Numbered from the stretch's first letter, positions 9,298 to 19,612 are shown. The stretch: 64,000 nt of DNA from Salinibacterium hongtaonis (GCF_003065485.1 NZ_CP026951.1:1860001-1924000), one strand, 5' to 3'. Numbers and translations are program-made. Notes: generated by a model from the letters alone, not told the origin.

Positions 9298-11673
9298 TCA
9301 ACCGGTGCCGTTCTCGCCCGTCTTCTTCGTCGAGATTCGCTTCGCCCAGTCGCGGGCAGAGCGGATGCGGTAGCGGGCAACAAAGAGTCGCGTTCTGTTC
9401 AGCCCGCGGCGGCCTGCCTCAACTGCGGCCTGCGCCTCACTCCACGCCGCCTCGCTGCGCTCAGCGCTGATCTCTTGCCCAGAGAACACTGCCTCATCGG
9501 TTGCTGTTGCCAGCGAGCTCAGCGGCACCAGGCGCTCCCCCGCCACCTGGTCTTCGAGGTGTGTCGCGACACCGGTACGGGTTGTCGCGGCAGGCACGTC
9601 GTAGCCGAGCTCGGAAAACTGGTCTACAAGCTCTTCCCACGCACCGGCAACGCTGTGATGGGGCGGAGCTGAGCGCCGGAGTCTCGCTCGGCGCGCCTTG
9701 ATCAAGCCCACGACGAACATGGGGATAAAGAGCAGCGCGAGCGGAATGAGGATGCTCAGGCCGAGCACATAGACCCATCCAGGAAGGATGAACCAGGCTC
9801 CCTCGTCGTCTTCGTCGGTCTCTTCGAGTTCCACCGGCGAAAGAAGGTCTTCGTCGTCGGTGTCAGCGCGCGGCGGCTGACGAACCTGGGGCTGCGGTTC
9901 GCTCTGCGGCTTGGGCGTCTGATCCTGGGGGATGTCGGTCTCGTCGGGCGTGGGGTTGAAGGCAACCCAGCCGACACCGTCGAAGGCAACCTCGACCCAG
10001 GCCGTCACATCGTCGCCCGTGACCTCAACCGCTTGGCCATCGGCGATCTCAGGGGCGAACCCCATGACCACGCGCGCCGGGTAGCCAAAGCTGCGTGCCA
10101 TGAGGGCGAAAGCCGACGCGTACTGCTCCTGATCACCCACCATCTGATTGCGCTCGAGAAGGTCCACGATGCGGTCGGCACCGTGCCCGGCCCGCGAGGC
10201 AACCGAATCGGAGGCACGCCCGTGGCTCAGGAATCCCTGGGTCGCCAGCGCGATGCGAATTGCCTCAAGCTGAGCAGCAGGAGAGGATGCCGAGGCGGCA
10301 TATTCCTGCGCCTTCGACGTGACGACATCCGGAGACCCCTCGACAGGGGGAAGCTCCACGCTCGCGATGGGAACCTCGGCGAGGTCGGCGGCCGTGACGA
10401 CGCTCTGCACTGTGGCGTCGATCGTGTAGCTGTCGCCCTCGCGCAACCCCGACGTGAGCACGGCGGTGCCTGTCGAGCCGTTGTAGCGCAGGTTGTCCGT
10501 GGCCCCGCTCGCTGCCCCGTCGATGAAATCGAGGGATTCGGGGTAACCGACACTGGGCACCCACACATCGGCATAATCGCCGATCGTGAAGACGACATCG
10601 CGCCGAGCATCCGGTGTGACGAAGGTCTGCTCGGGCAGCGAGCGACCCACGAGCCTGAACGAACCCGAACCGCCCGTGCTGGCGTCGGCCCCTGTGACAT
10701 TCCACAGCTTGCCGTTGAATGAATCGAGCGTTGCGAGCCGGATGACATCGCCGTTGCGCAGGCCGTCTACCGTGAACAGCACGTCGTCGGTGACCTGCTT
10801 GGTGTAGTGACGAAAGCCCGAGAGAGGGCTGGGGTACTGCAGCGGATCGAACGGTGGTTCGATCTCGTCCCGCAGCACAAATCGTTCGTCCTGGGCGGGA
10901 GCCATCCAGAACCCTGCGCCGCCGCCGAGAAGCACGGCGCCGACGATGACCACGGCGGTTCCCGTGAGCTTGCGGGCACGAAGCCTGCGCGAGGCCTCCT
11001 CCGAGACGGAGCCTGCCGACTGGTGCCGCCAGCCCAACCAGATGAGGGCAAGCACGCCAAAGGTGACGCCGCGGATCCCGGCCTGAAACGGATCTTCTGT
11101 GCCGATGAGGATGCTCGCCAGATAAATGGCGATCGGGCCAATGAGGGCAACTCCAAAGCGCCAGGCGGTGCGCGGCCGAGCGGAAAGCCATCGAGTTGCC
11201 AGCGAAACCGAGACGAGAGCGACCAGCCAGGTGGCCACATATGGCACGACCGGAATGTACTGGGGGGCCCCCACAGGGGTGCTGAGGGTGACGATGTCGG
11301 CCCACCCGAAGACGGCACCCACCGTGAGGCTCGTGAGGGACTGCAGGCTCGGCAGCACCCCGAGGAATGCTTGCTGGGGCACCGCGAGCGCTGTCCCGAG
11401 GAGAAAGTAGGCCACGAGCGCCACGAGGATGGTGGGCACGAGGGTGAGTCGATACATCGAGGCGACGATGCCGCTGGCCGCGCCGACGGCAAGCCCCCCG
11501 AGGGCGGGAAGCAAGAAGCTGTAACCGCCGAACGATGGCTGAAAGCCGATGAGGCCGATCACTGCGAGCGTGAGTAGCACCGCGATATCTGCCCAGACGC
11601 GCGGGGTGGGCATGCGCAGCTTCTGAACGGCTCGCCTCTGCGCCGCCTGCTCAGCTCCGGTGTTATCCGTCAT
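9298..11673 (-). CDS. transglutaminase-like membrane protein, catalytic residues replaced
   Basis: A 791-residue membrane protein. The first 250 residues hold about seven hydrophobic segments (DUF3488-like). A long extracytoplasmic region follows, with a transglutaminase-core fold at about residues 460-580. Another transmembrane segment lies near 640-665, with a cytoplasmic DUF4129-like tail. In the core, GDQEQYASAFALMARSFGYPARVV aligns with the usual GxCxxYA helix, but Gln515 stands where Cys is expected. VTAWVEV has Thr557 where His is expected, and AFNPTP has Asn573 where Asp is expected. It is therefore probably not an active protease or transglutaminase. It overlaps the DUF58 gene by ATGA, the standard partner set with MoxR. 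Confidence 0.85.
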   Translation of the reverse strand: MTDNTGAEQAAQRRAVQKLRMPTPRVWADIAVLLTLAVIGLIGFQPSFGGYSFLLPALGGLAVGAASGIVASMYRLTLVPTILVALVAYFLLGTALAVPQQAFLGVLPSLQSLTSLTVGAVFGWADIVTLSTPVGAPQYIPVVPYVATWLVALVSVSLATRWLSARPRTAWRFGVALIGPIAIYLASILIGTEDPFQAGIRGVTFGVLALIWLGWRHQSAGSVSEEASRRLRARKLTGTAVVIVGAVLLGGGAGFWMAPAQDERFVLRDEIEPPFDPLQYPSPLSGFRHYTKQVTDDVLFTVDGLRNGDVIRLATLDSFNGKLWNVTGADASTGGSGSFRLVGRSLPEQTFVTPDARRDVVFTIGDYADVWVPSVGYPESLDFIDGAASGATDNLRYNGSTGTAVLTSGLREGDSYTIDATVQSVVTAADLAEVPIASVELPPVEGSPDVVTSKAQEYAASASSPAAQLEAIRIALATQGFLSHGRASDSVASRAGHGADRIVDLLERNQMVGDQEQYASAFALMARSFGYPARVVMGFAPEIADGQAVEVTGDDVTAWVEVAFDGVGWVAFNPTPDETDIPQDQTPKPQSEPQPQVRQPPRADTDDEDLLSPVELEETDEDDEGAWFILPGWVYVLGLSILIPLALLFIPMFVVGLIKARRARLRRSAPPHHSVAGAWEELVDQFSELGYDVPAATTRTGVATHLEDQVAGERLVPLSSLATATDEAVFSGQEISAERSEAAWSEAQAAVEAGRRGLNRTRLFVARYRIRSARDWAKRISTKKTGENGTG

Positions 11674-12983
11674 CGTCCGAGCCCCCTGATGAGCGGAGGC
11701 AGATCGGCCAGGTCGCCGATCGTGATCATGGTGAGCCCTGCGACAACGGAGATTTTGGGTTCAGAACCGTGGACCACGCGGAACCCCACCTGACTCGTGT
11801 CCTGCCCGAACAGCGACTGAATGCTCCTGAAATCGGCGATGGTCATACCCGAACCGCCAACAATCATCACCACGCTGGGGGCCGGCAGCCGTCGAGTGCG
11901 CTCCCGCGCAAACTCGCGCAGGGTCGAGAACTCGCGGCCGCTGGGCTCGATGCGGCACGACGCATCCATCATGGAGGTCACCGTCTGGGTGCGCCACATG
12001 CCGGATTCGCTCACGACGTTCATCTGCGTGCCGTCGCGGATGATCTGAGCGGCGATCGACGCCGTCACCGATATCGCAAGCTCGAACTCGTCTTCTGTTG
12101 CGTAGAGCTCGCTGCGCGAGGCATGAATCATGGTGACTTGCGAGCGCCGTGTCTCCTCGAACTGCCGCACCATGAGCTGGCCGATGCGCGCGGAAGTTCT
12201 CCAGTGAACGTAGCGGCGGTCGTCGCCAGGAACATAAGGCCGAAGGGCGTGAAAAGCGATGTCGTTGTTGGTGATCTTCTTGGAGACCTGGCCCTCAAGG
12301 TCACGCACGAGCCCCGCGGCTGACGGCGCGAGGCGCACGGTGCGCGGATGCACGAACAGGTCAACGGGGTCGGCCCACTTCTGTGCGCGGCGCAGCAGGC
12401 CGAGCTGGTCTCCTCGCACCGATTCGGCGGGGCCAGCGACGATGACGGCACGTTTGTGGGTGGGGACGGCGAACAACTCTTCGTGCTCCTCCCCCGCCTT
12501 CATGCCGGGAAGCTGAAACTCGGCAAGCCCGCGGCCGACGGGCAGCTCCATGCGGGTCGGCGGCAGCGCGCGCTCCCCCGTGTTGGTCACCACCATGCGG
12601 CCCATCGCCCGGTCACCCACGACAACGCGGCGAGGGTTCAGCTCAATGAACACCCCAAACGAGGAGCGGCCCACGAGAAAGAGCGTGCTCACGAGCAGCG
12701 CAGCGAGGAGCACCGTTGCCAGGTACATAAACTCCTGCCAGCCAAAGATCAGGCTGAGAACGAGCGAGAGCACGCCAAGGGCAACCACGAGCCAGCCCAG
12801 CCCCGTGACAACGTTGAGCACCGGCCCGATGCCGCGCCAGATCAGGCGCACAACGGGCGTGACGATGGCGCCGATCGCCGTGAGAAGACGGCGTGCCGAA
12901 GCCGACGCGCGCGTCACCCCACCGGCGAAACGGGTGGCACGAGTGCCGCGCGCATCGAAGCTCGCTGTGCTTGAAGCTGACAT
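11670..12983 (-). CDS. DUF58-domain membrane protein
   Basis: A 437-residue protein with two hydrophobic segments (about residues 55-115), then an extracytoplasmic-type beta region, then the DUF58 core. The core has the conserved RPYVPGDDRRYVHWRTSARIGQLMVRQFEE stretch around residues 250-275, split by two arginine-rich turns. DUF58 is a von Willebrand A-like fold that in many bacteria is encoded next to MoxR ATPases and transglutaminase-like membrane proteins. That is exactly the order here: MoxR is 7 bases upstream and the transglutaminase-like gene overlaps downstream by ATGA. A role as a MoxR client or adaptor is inference. Confidence 0.88.
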   Translation of the reverse strand: MSASSTASFDARGTRATRFAGGVTRASASARRLLTAIGAIVTPVVRLIWRGIGPVLNVVTGLGWLVVALGVLSLVLSLIFGWQEFMYLATVLLAALLVSTLFLVGRSSFGVFIELNPRRVVVGDRAMGRMVVTNTGERALPPTRMELPVGRGLAEFQLPGMKAGEEHEELFAVPTHKRAVIVAGPAESVRGDQLGLLRRAQKWADPVDLFVHPRTVRLAPSAAGLVRDLEGQVSKKITNNDIAFHALRPYVPGDDRRYVHWRTSARIGQLMVRQFEETRRSQVTMIHASRSELYATEDEFELAISVTASIAAQIIRDGTQMNVVSESGMWRTQTVTSMMDASCRIEPSGREFSTLREFARERTRRLPAPSVVMIVGGSGMTIADFRSIQSLFGQDTSQVGFRVVHGSEPKISVVAGLTMITIGDLADLPPLIRGLGR

Positions 12984-12990
12984 CGTTCGG

Positions 12991-13959
12991 CTACGCCGCC
13001 CGGTAGGCAGGCGGCTCGATGCCCACCAGGATGCGGCTCACAATGTCCTCTGCCTTAACGCCGGCGAACTCCGACTCGGGGTCGAGGATGATGCGGTGGG
13101 CCAGCACGGGAACGGCAAGATCGCGCACATCGTCGGGGGTCGCATACGTGCGGCCCTGCGTGATAGCCCAGGTCTTAATGGCCCTAGCCAGGGCCATCGC
13201 GCCTCGCATGCTCACGCCGAGCACAACATCCCGATCCTTGCGAGTGCCCTCGACGATGTCGCTGAGATACTGCATGACCGACTCGTCGACAAAGACCTCG
13301 GATGCGAGCGCCGCCATCGCCACGATCGATTCGGGCTTGATGATGGGCGAGACGAGCGAGGCCCGAGCGCGGGTGGAGGAATCCATGAGCAGCGCGACGG
13401 TCGTCTTGGTATCGGGGTAGCCCAGGGTCGTCTTGATGAGGAACCGGTCGAGCTGCGCCTCTGGCAGCTTGTAGGTTCCGGCCTGCTCCACCGGGTTCTG
13501 CGTTGCGATGACGAGGAAGGGGGCGCCGACGGGATGCCCCTCGCCGTCGATCGTCACGACGCCCTCCTCCATGACCTCGAGCAGGGCGCTCTGGGTCTTG
13601 GGGCTGGCGCGGTTGATCTCGTCCGCGAGCACGATTGAGGCGAAGATCGGCCCCTTGTGAAACTCGAAGCGGCCCTTGGACTGGTCGAAGATCTGGACCC
13701 CCGTGACGTCGGAGGGCAGCAGGTCTGGCGTGAACTGGATGCGCGAGGTAGACCCGTCGAGCGTGTTGGCGAGGGCCTTGGCCAGCACTGTCTTGCCCGT
13801 TCCGGGGTAGTCCTCGAGGAGCACGTGTCCGTCGCTGACGAGAGCGGTGAGCACAAGCCGGATGACGTGGTCCTTGCCCACAATCGCCTTATCCACGTTA
13901 GCGATGAGCTTCTGGAAGGCGTCAGCGAACCACGTCGCCTGCTCCTGGGTTACTGGCAT
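12991..13959 (-). CDS. MoxR-family AAA+ ATPase
   Basis: A 322-residue cytosolic AAA+ ATPase of the MoxR branch. Walker A is YPGTGKT (residues 51-57), Walker B is VLADEINRA, and the sensor region ATQNPVEQAGTYKLPEAQLDRF is intact, followed by a lid domain with VSMRGAMALARA. MoxR ATPases act as chaperone-like remodellers of partner proteins, often with vWA-fold partners. Its position directly between the giant Ig-like protein (16 bases upstream) and the DUF58 gene (7 bases downstream) suggests it helps assemble or activate the envelope complex coded by this operon. Confidence 0.93.
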   Translation of the reverse strand: MPVTQEQATWFADAFQKLIANVDKAIVGKDHVIRLVLTALVSDGHVLLEDYPGTGKTVLAKALANTLDGSTSRIQFTPDLLPSDVTGVQIFDQSKGRFEFHKGPIFASIVLADEINRASPKTQSALLEVMEEGVVTIDGEGHPVGAPFLVIATQNPVEQAGTYKLPEAQLDRFLIKTTLGYPDTKTTVALLMDSSTRARASLVSPIIKPESIVAMAALASEVFVDESVMQYLSDIVEGTRKDRDVVLGVSMRGAMALARAIKTWAITQGRTYATPDDVRDLAVPVLAHRIILDPESEFAGVKAEDIVSRILVGIEPPAYRAA

Positions 13960-13975
13960 TTCTGGCCTCTCTGGA

Positions 13976-16900
13976 TCACGGTCTGAAGTCCACTACGTTG
14001 CTCTTCCTGCCATCGACTTCCACGTAGGTGTTCGGGAAGCCACAGTGCGGAGACGACGGCGCGAAATGGTTGCCGGAGAACGACGTTCGGTAGCCCATGT
14101 TCGAGCCGTTGCAGAAGAATTCCACTGTGTGGCCACCGCCCCCGAAGTTCTCCAGGGTGATGTCGAATTTGTGGCACCCTGAGCTGCCGCCGCTGCTCTG
14201 ACAGCCAATCGCCCCGCCCTTGCGGAGCACGACCTTCGGCGGGTCGGGTTCCGGCGGGGGCGGGGGGGCTTCGATGCGGCCCCGCACGGGGCCCGCGACG
14301 GCCCCCGCTCCTGACTTGTTTACCGCACGGACGCGGAGGTCGTAGTTGCCCTCCGAGAGCCGGCTCTGCGAGTACTCGGTCCTGGTACCGACCCCAACCC
14401 AACCACCGTTGTTGAGGCTCACCTCGTAGGACAGGCTTGCCTGACCGCCGGGGCTCGCGCTCACGGCGTTCCAGTGCCAGGTGATGCTCCCTGGCGCTTC
14501 GCCGTCGGAGACCCGAGCACCCAAGCCGCCGGGAGCTGGCGCCACACCCTGCGTGGTGATGCTTCCCACCGGCGAGGTTCCAGTGCCGCCGGACTTCTGG
14601 CCGGTGTTCGTCGCGAACACCCTCACGGTGTGGCTACCCGCTGGCAAATTGCTCAGTGTGCCGGTCGTCGTGCCCTGGGTGGTGCCCGACTGCGCGACAT
14701 CGCCGCCGTTGACGAGCTGCCACGTGTACGTCACCGAACCTCCGTTGGGGTTGACACTGCCCCAGCTGGCGGAGAGGGAACCACCGGGCGCCCACTGGTC
14801 CGAGACCGACATCGTCACCGTGGGCGTTCCGGGGGTGCCGTAGGGAATAACAGCGTTACTCGGTGTCGACCATGCGCCGGGGCCGTGCTGGTTGATGGCC
14901 CGCACGGAGAACGTGTAGGCGGTGCCGTTAGTGAGGCCCGTGATGGTGCAGGAGGGCGGGGCGCAGGTGGTCGGCGTTGAGGATCCGGGGCTCGAGGTGA
15001 CCTCGTAGCTTGTGATCGGCTTTCCGTTCGAGGCGGGAGCGGCGAAGCCAATCGTCACGGCGCCTTCGTCACCCTGCGTCGGCACCGTCGGCTTGCCCAC
15101 GGCATCCGGAACATCGCTCACGGTGAGGGTAATCGTTCCGTTGACGCGGCGATCGTTGTCTTCTGTGGCGTCTTCGATCGTGTAGATGACCTCGACAACG
15201 CCGCTCTTGAGCGAGGGCGACGGGGTGATCTTGACCGAGGTCCCGGAGTGAGTCACCGTGGCCGGCTCGCCGGAGTTGGAGACCGTGGCCTCAACGATTG
15301 TGAGCGGCTCGCCCGTGGTCTGGTAGGGGTTCGAGTCGTTCGTGAGCGGATTGACCGTGATGGATCCTCCGCCGTCACCACCGCCCCGCTTCATCTCGTG
15401 CACATCGGTCACGGCCACGGCGAGCGGCTTGCTCGAACCGACCACCGTCACGTTGATCGTGCCGGGAACCTCGAAGTCATCCCATCGAAGCGTGACGCCC
15501 AACGTGACCGTCGTGCCCTTTGGTGTGTTTCTCGGCACCGTGAGGGTGAGTTCGCTGCCCGAGAGGTTCGCCTGCAATCCGGATGCCTGGCCGGTGATGT
15601 TGGAATACGTCACCTCTTGCAGAATCCGGGGGTTGGGGTGCCCCGTCGAGGCGCGCAGGTCGACCATCGTGGTCTCCCCCACCTCAACCTGCGTGTTGGG
15701 CGTTGTGAACTCCGGTGGGGTGTCGCGGAACTCTGGGTCGCCCACGATGATCGGCAGGGTCAGATTGGCGGTGTTGCCCTTGGGGTCGTTCTTAGACGAG
15801 CCGTCCGTCACCGTGAAGTTGATGGATGCCGGTCCGCGGTAGTCGCGAACGGGCGTAAACCGCAGGGTGTCTTTGTCGACAAAAGGCGACTCGCCGTTCG
15901 ACTGGATTGCGGTGACCGAGGTCTCGTCGGCGATCCAGGCCGCCCGGCCGGAGGGCACCTTGACGATCCCCGAGAGATCCCACTCGCCCGATTCGTTCAT
16001 GGAGACGTACTGAATGGGCAGATTGGGGTCGATGTAGGGCGGGTCATCGAAGTCTTCGTCGACCGCAGCGGGGATGAGGATGAACGCGAGCGCGCTCAGC
16101 TCATCGGCCTCGTTGGTCACGCGGTAGGCCACCGCCTGGCGCTTCTTGCCGGGCGTCACCTCGATCTGGCCGTTTCGCTCGAGTAGCTGCGCCGAGGACT
16201 TGTTGGGGCCTTCGATGCTCACGACGAGGTCGGAGTTCGGCCCCGACGGGTTGAACGCATAACCATCGAGCACGTCCACCGTGAAGGTCTCTTCGCCGGC
16301 GATGTCCTTGGTGAGAATCTGCACGTCTTCTGCCGTCGGCGGCAAAAGGGGCGCATCCTCGGTGACCTGCACGAGCACATAGCTCATCACCGAGCCGCCG
16401 CGGTCGTTGCTGAGCTCATAGCGAATAGTGAACGACTGCACATCGTCTGGCGCCTTCACCACGAGGAATCGCTTGTCGATGACCTCAGCGTCGATGCCCT
16501 CTGGCACATCGACGAGCGTCTCCGAAACCTTGATGGGCGCGCCCTGCGGGTCTGAATCGTTCGCCATGAGGTCGACCTGCGCCAGGCGGCCCGGGCGAAT
16601 CGAGACGCTGTCGGGAACAGCGCTCGGCTCCTGCAGTTCGTCCGGCTCGGGGATCACGGCAATCTTGATCTCGCCGACTCCGGTAGCGCCGAAGGCGTCG
16701 TAGACCTCATAGCTAAAGACGTCGGTGCCCGCCGCTGCCGAGGATGCTTCGTAGTAGAAGTAGCCGGGGCCGACCTCTCCCACGGTGCCGAGCTGAGGGC
16801 TGATGGGAAAGTTGAGCAGCTGGGTTGAGTCGCCGTCGGGGTCGATGCCGTTCAGTGGCACGTCGACCCGGATGGCATTGCCGGCGAGAACTCGGGCGAC

Positions 16901-19612
16901 CAGCGGCACCGGGATGGGACTCTGGTTGTTGGCCTCATCCTCTGCGACGACGGTGAAGACGACGGTGGCTGCGGCGGTCTCGCCGAAGGGATCGAGCACT
17001 CGATAGTCGAGGCGGTATTCGCCCGGCTCCCGCGGCGCCTGATAGCGCACGGTGTCGCGGCTCACGAACGCGATTCCTTCTGCGGGCTCTGTGATGAGCT
17101 TCTCGTCCAGGAACATCGAGGAGTCATCCGGATGAAAGTCGTTGTCGAGCACATCGACCGTGACGATGTCGCCCACCCGCACGCGCGCGGCGTCGTTCTG
17201 GGCCACGGGCGGCTGGTGTTTGGTGAGGGCAGGCACGGGCACGACGGAGACGCCCGCCGACGCCGTGGATACGCCATCGGAGATCGTGTAAGTGAAGGAG
17301 GCCTGCGCCGTGAGGGCCGCAGGTGAGGTGACTCTCACACTCGTGGAGGCCAAAAGCTCGACGACCAGGCCCTTTGCCTTGTATTCGGCAGGAACATCGA
17401 CGCTCTGCACGGCGAGTACGCGGCCAGACGGCGAAACGTCGTTGCTCAGCACGGAGACGGTCGTCGGCTCGTCACCCCGGAGATAGGCGATGTCCTTGAC
17501 GGCCACGGGGGGCAAGGATGCGTCGTCGGGCTTCTCCAGCACGTTGATGCGCACTATTCCTACGCTCGAGGTGGCCCCTGCGGTGAGGGTGTACTTCACG
17601 TAGTTGATGCCGGGCTTGGACGAAGAGAACGAGAGCGTGCCGGTATCCGACGAGAAGCTAGCGCTGGTGGATCCGCCCGGCTCCTCGATTCCGATGAGGG
17701 CGAGCTGGGCGCCGGAGGGCGAGATGTCGTTCAGCAGCGGCTCGACGACCACCATCTCGTCCACGAACGTTTCCGCAAAGTCGGGGGTGCCGATGGGGTT
17801 GAGCGATCCGGCCGGTTCGACCGTGACGACGAGGGTCCCAGTGACGGCTTCGCCACGCCCGTCGGTGACCTGGAAGGCCACCTCCTTCTCCCCCAACTCG
17901 GAGGTCTGGTGGGTGAAGGTCACGAAACCGTCTGGTGTGAATCGCACGAGGTCGCCGGACTTCGGCGACGCCCCGATCAAGAAGATGTCGTCCCCGTCGG
18001 GGTCTTTCCAGTCGGCCAGAACGTTGTAGCTCACGGTCTGGTTTGCCTCAACACTGATTCCGCCGATGCGAACGGGGATCGGCAGGGCGTTCGACTCATC
18101 CGGCACGACGCGCGCCGTGACTCGGGCGCTATCGCTTCCCTCCCGGCCGTCGTCGACCGTGTAGTTGAGGGTCACGCTGCCCACGAAGCCAGCCGCAGGG
18201 GTGAACTGAAGGGCACGCCCGCCATCGATCGTGTCGATGCGCCCCGTCGTCTCAGAGATGGCATCGAATGCCGAGATCACCAGAACATCGCCGTCGGGGT
18301 CGGTGTCGTTATCGAGCAGCGAGAGAATTGTGGTGCGTGCCGGGCGGATGCCGAAGTCGTCGTCATTGGCGGTGGGCGGTCGGTTGGTCTCGGTGCGCTC
18401 CGCGAGGGTGTCTTCGAACGATTGGATCGCCGACTTCTCGTCGCCGACCTCCTCCGTCTCCTGCTCCTCCGGCGGGGTGACGTCTTCCCAGTTCTCCACG
18501 AGACGCATGTTCTCGTCGACGAGCCACACGTTTCCGTTGTCGAGGTTATTGAGCGCGATTACCGTGCGGTTGACCCGGAACTCAAGCGCACTGCCGCGGG
18601 TGGGCTGCTCGATGTCGACCGGAGCTGGTTCCTGCCCGTCGCAGGCGAGAACATACTTCTGCGCCCCGGCCCAGGCACCGTGCGCGCATCCGTCAAGGGA
18701 TACGGGAGCAGCAACCTGCGCGGGGTCGGTCACGGCGCTGTCGATATCGGCCGACAGCACGTCGACAGCACCAGAACCGAGGTTGACCGACAGCAAGGAC
18801 TCGCCCGTTGCCACTATCGCTCGATCGGATTCCGGGCTCGTCTGCTGAAGGCGGAGCCCTGGCTCGTCGCCCAGCGGGTAAACCTTGCCATCCTCGGTGA
18901 CCAGCTCGTTCGTCGTCTGGTCGAACACGACCGCCCGATCGCCCACCGCGGCGATCTGGAACTCGCCCACCTTGGGGAACCCGCTCTCGACCGGCAGGTC
19001 TGCGAGAGATTCCAGCCGGTAGAGCTTGCCCTTCTTGCCAGAGACGGCGAGCACGACGCCGTCCCGGCTGACGGCAACATGCGCGCCCTCGCCGAGCGTG
19101 GCGATGGGCGGCTGCGAAACGTAGTTGAACTGCAGGTCGCCCACGGCGGGGATTGCCCACAGCTCGCCCTCGGGCGAGAGGATCGAGAGCAGGTCGCCGC
19201 CGAACGCGATTTCGGAGCCCTTGGGCACCTCGATCGCCGACGTGACCTCCGTGGTTGCCGGGTTGACCGACTCCACCCGGCCGCTCGTCGGGTCGTGCAT
19301 GAACAGGGTGTCGCCATCCTGCAACACATCGAAGTCGGCGCTAGAGGCCACGACGGAGCCGTTCAGCTCATCGATCTGCCGGTTGAGCCTGCCACCCAAA
19401 AGCTGTTCGCCGTTGGTGACCCAGACGTCTCGCGAGGTGAGGTCAACATCCGATACCGGGAACCCGGGATGCAGGGCGGCGATCGTGAGAGGAACGCCGG
19501 CAACGACTGCCATCACCAGAACGGAGGCTATTGTCTTGCGACTTTGCGGTCGCAGAGCGGAGAGCGTGAAAATGACATCCCCCATACCGATCAACCGTGA
19601 ATCCTGGGACAA
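13976..19612 (-). CDS. giant Ig-like/fibronectin type III surface protein
   Basis: An 1878-residue protein. A short basic N-terminus (RPQSRK) precedes one transmembrane anchor (about residues 28-47). Residues 50-390 are beta-rich with propeller-like repeats. From about 410 to 1490 there are roughly eleven cadherin/Ig-like modules of 90-110 residues, several with the LDNDTDPDGD-type linker. Three fibronectin type III-like modules follow to about 1780, then a proline spacer PPPPPEPDPP and an 85-residue C-terminal module with four cysteines. There is no LPXTG, so it is a type II membrane-anchored protein facing outward. The start is TTG 19612 or, nine residues in, ATG 19585; neither has a strong ribosome site. 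It sits in the middle of a kinase/FHA/MoxR operon. Confidence 0.88.
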   Translation of the reverse strand: MSQDSRLIGMGDVIFTLSALRPQSRKTIASVLVMAVVAGVPLTIAALHPGFPVSDVDLTSRDVWVTNGEQLLGGRLNRQIDELNGSVVASSADFDVLQDGDTLFMHDPTSGRVESVNPATTEVTSAIEVPKGSEIAFGGDLLSILSPEGELWAIPAVGDLQFNYVSQPPIATLGEGAHVAVSRDGVVLAVSGKKGKLYRLESLADLPVESGFPKVGEFQIAAVGDRAVVFDQTTNELVTEDGKVYPLGDEPGLRLQQTSPESDRAIVATGESLLSVNLGSGAVDVLSADIDSAVTDPAQVAAPVSLDGCAHGAWAGAQKYVLACDGQEPAPVDIEQPTRGSALEFRVNRTVIALNNLDNGNVWLVDENMRLVENWEDVTPPEEQETEEVGDEKSAIQSFEDTLAERTETNRPPTANDDDFGIRPARTTILSLLDNDTDPDGDVLVISAFDAISETTGRIDTIDGGRALQFTPAAGFVGSVTLNYTVDDGREGSDSARVTARVVPDESNALPIPVRIGGISVEANQTVSYNVLADWKDPDGDDIFLIGASPKSGDLVRFTPDGFVTFTHQTSELGEKEVAFQVTDGRGEAVTGTLVVTVEPAGSLNPIGTPDFAETFVDEMVVVEPLLNDISPSGAQLALIGIEEPGGSTSASFSSDTGTLSFSSSKPGINYVKYTLTAGATSSVGIVRINVLEKPDDASLPPVAVKDIAYLRGDEPTTVSVLSNDVSPSGRVLAVQSVDVPAEYKAKGLVVELLASTSVRVTSPAALTAQASFTYTISDGVSTASAGVSVVPVPALTKHQPPVAQNDAARVRVGDIVTVDVLDNDFHPDDSSMFLDEKLITEPAEGIAFVSRDTVRYQAPREPGEYRLDYRVLDPFGETAAATVVFTVVAEDEANNQSPIPVPLVARVLAGNAIRVDVPLNGIDPDGDSTQLLNFPISPQLGTVGEVGPGYFYYEASSAAAGTDVFSYEVYDAFGATGVGEIKIAVIPEPDELQEPSAVPDSVSIRPGRLAQVDLMANDSDPQGAPIKVSETLVDVPEGIDAEVIDKRFLVVKAPDDVQSFTIRYELSNDRGGSVMSYVLVQVTEDAPLLPPTAEDVQILTKDIAGEETFTVDVLDGYAFNPSGPNSDLVVSIEGPNKSSAQLLERNGQIEVTPGKKRQAVAYRVTNEADELSALAFILIPAAVDEDFDDPPYIDPNLPIQYVSMNESGEWDLSGIVKVPSGRAAWIADETSVTAIQSNGESPFVDKDTLRFTPVRDYRGPASINFTVTDGSSKNDPKGNTANLTLPIIVGDPEFRDTPPEFTTPNTQVEVGETTMVDLRASTGHPNPRILQEVTYSNITGQASGLQANLSGSELTLTVPRNTPKGTTVTLGVTLRWDDFEVPGTINVTVVGSSKPLAVAVTDVHEMKRGGGDGGGSITVNPLTNDSNPYQTTGEPLTIVEATVSNSGEPATVTHSGTSVKITPSPSLKSGVVEVIYTIEDATEDNDRRVNGTITLTVSDVPDAVGKPTVPTQGDEGAVTIGFAAPASNGKPITSYEVTSSPGSSTPTTCAPPSCTITGLTNGTAYTFSVRAINQHGPGAWSTPSNAVIPYGTPGTPTVTMSVSDQWAPGGSLSASWGSVNPNGGSVTYTWQLVNGGDVAQSGTTQGTTTGTLSNLPAGSHTVRVFATNTGQKSGGTGTSPVGSITTQGVAPAPGGLGARVSDGEAPGSITWHWNAVSASPGGQASLSYEVSLNNGGWVGVGTRTEYSQSRLSEGNYDLRVRAVNKSGAGAVAGPVRGRIEAPPPPPEPDPPKVVLRKGGAIGCQSSGGSSGCHKFDITLENFGGGGHTVEFFCNGSNMGYRTSFSGNHFAPSSPHCGFPNTYVEVDGRKSNVVDFRP

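Noticed and set aside
13976-14280. A sortase (LPXTG) signal at the end of the Ig-like protein
   Set aside because: The C-terminus has no LPXTG, hydrophobic helix or basic tail.
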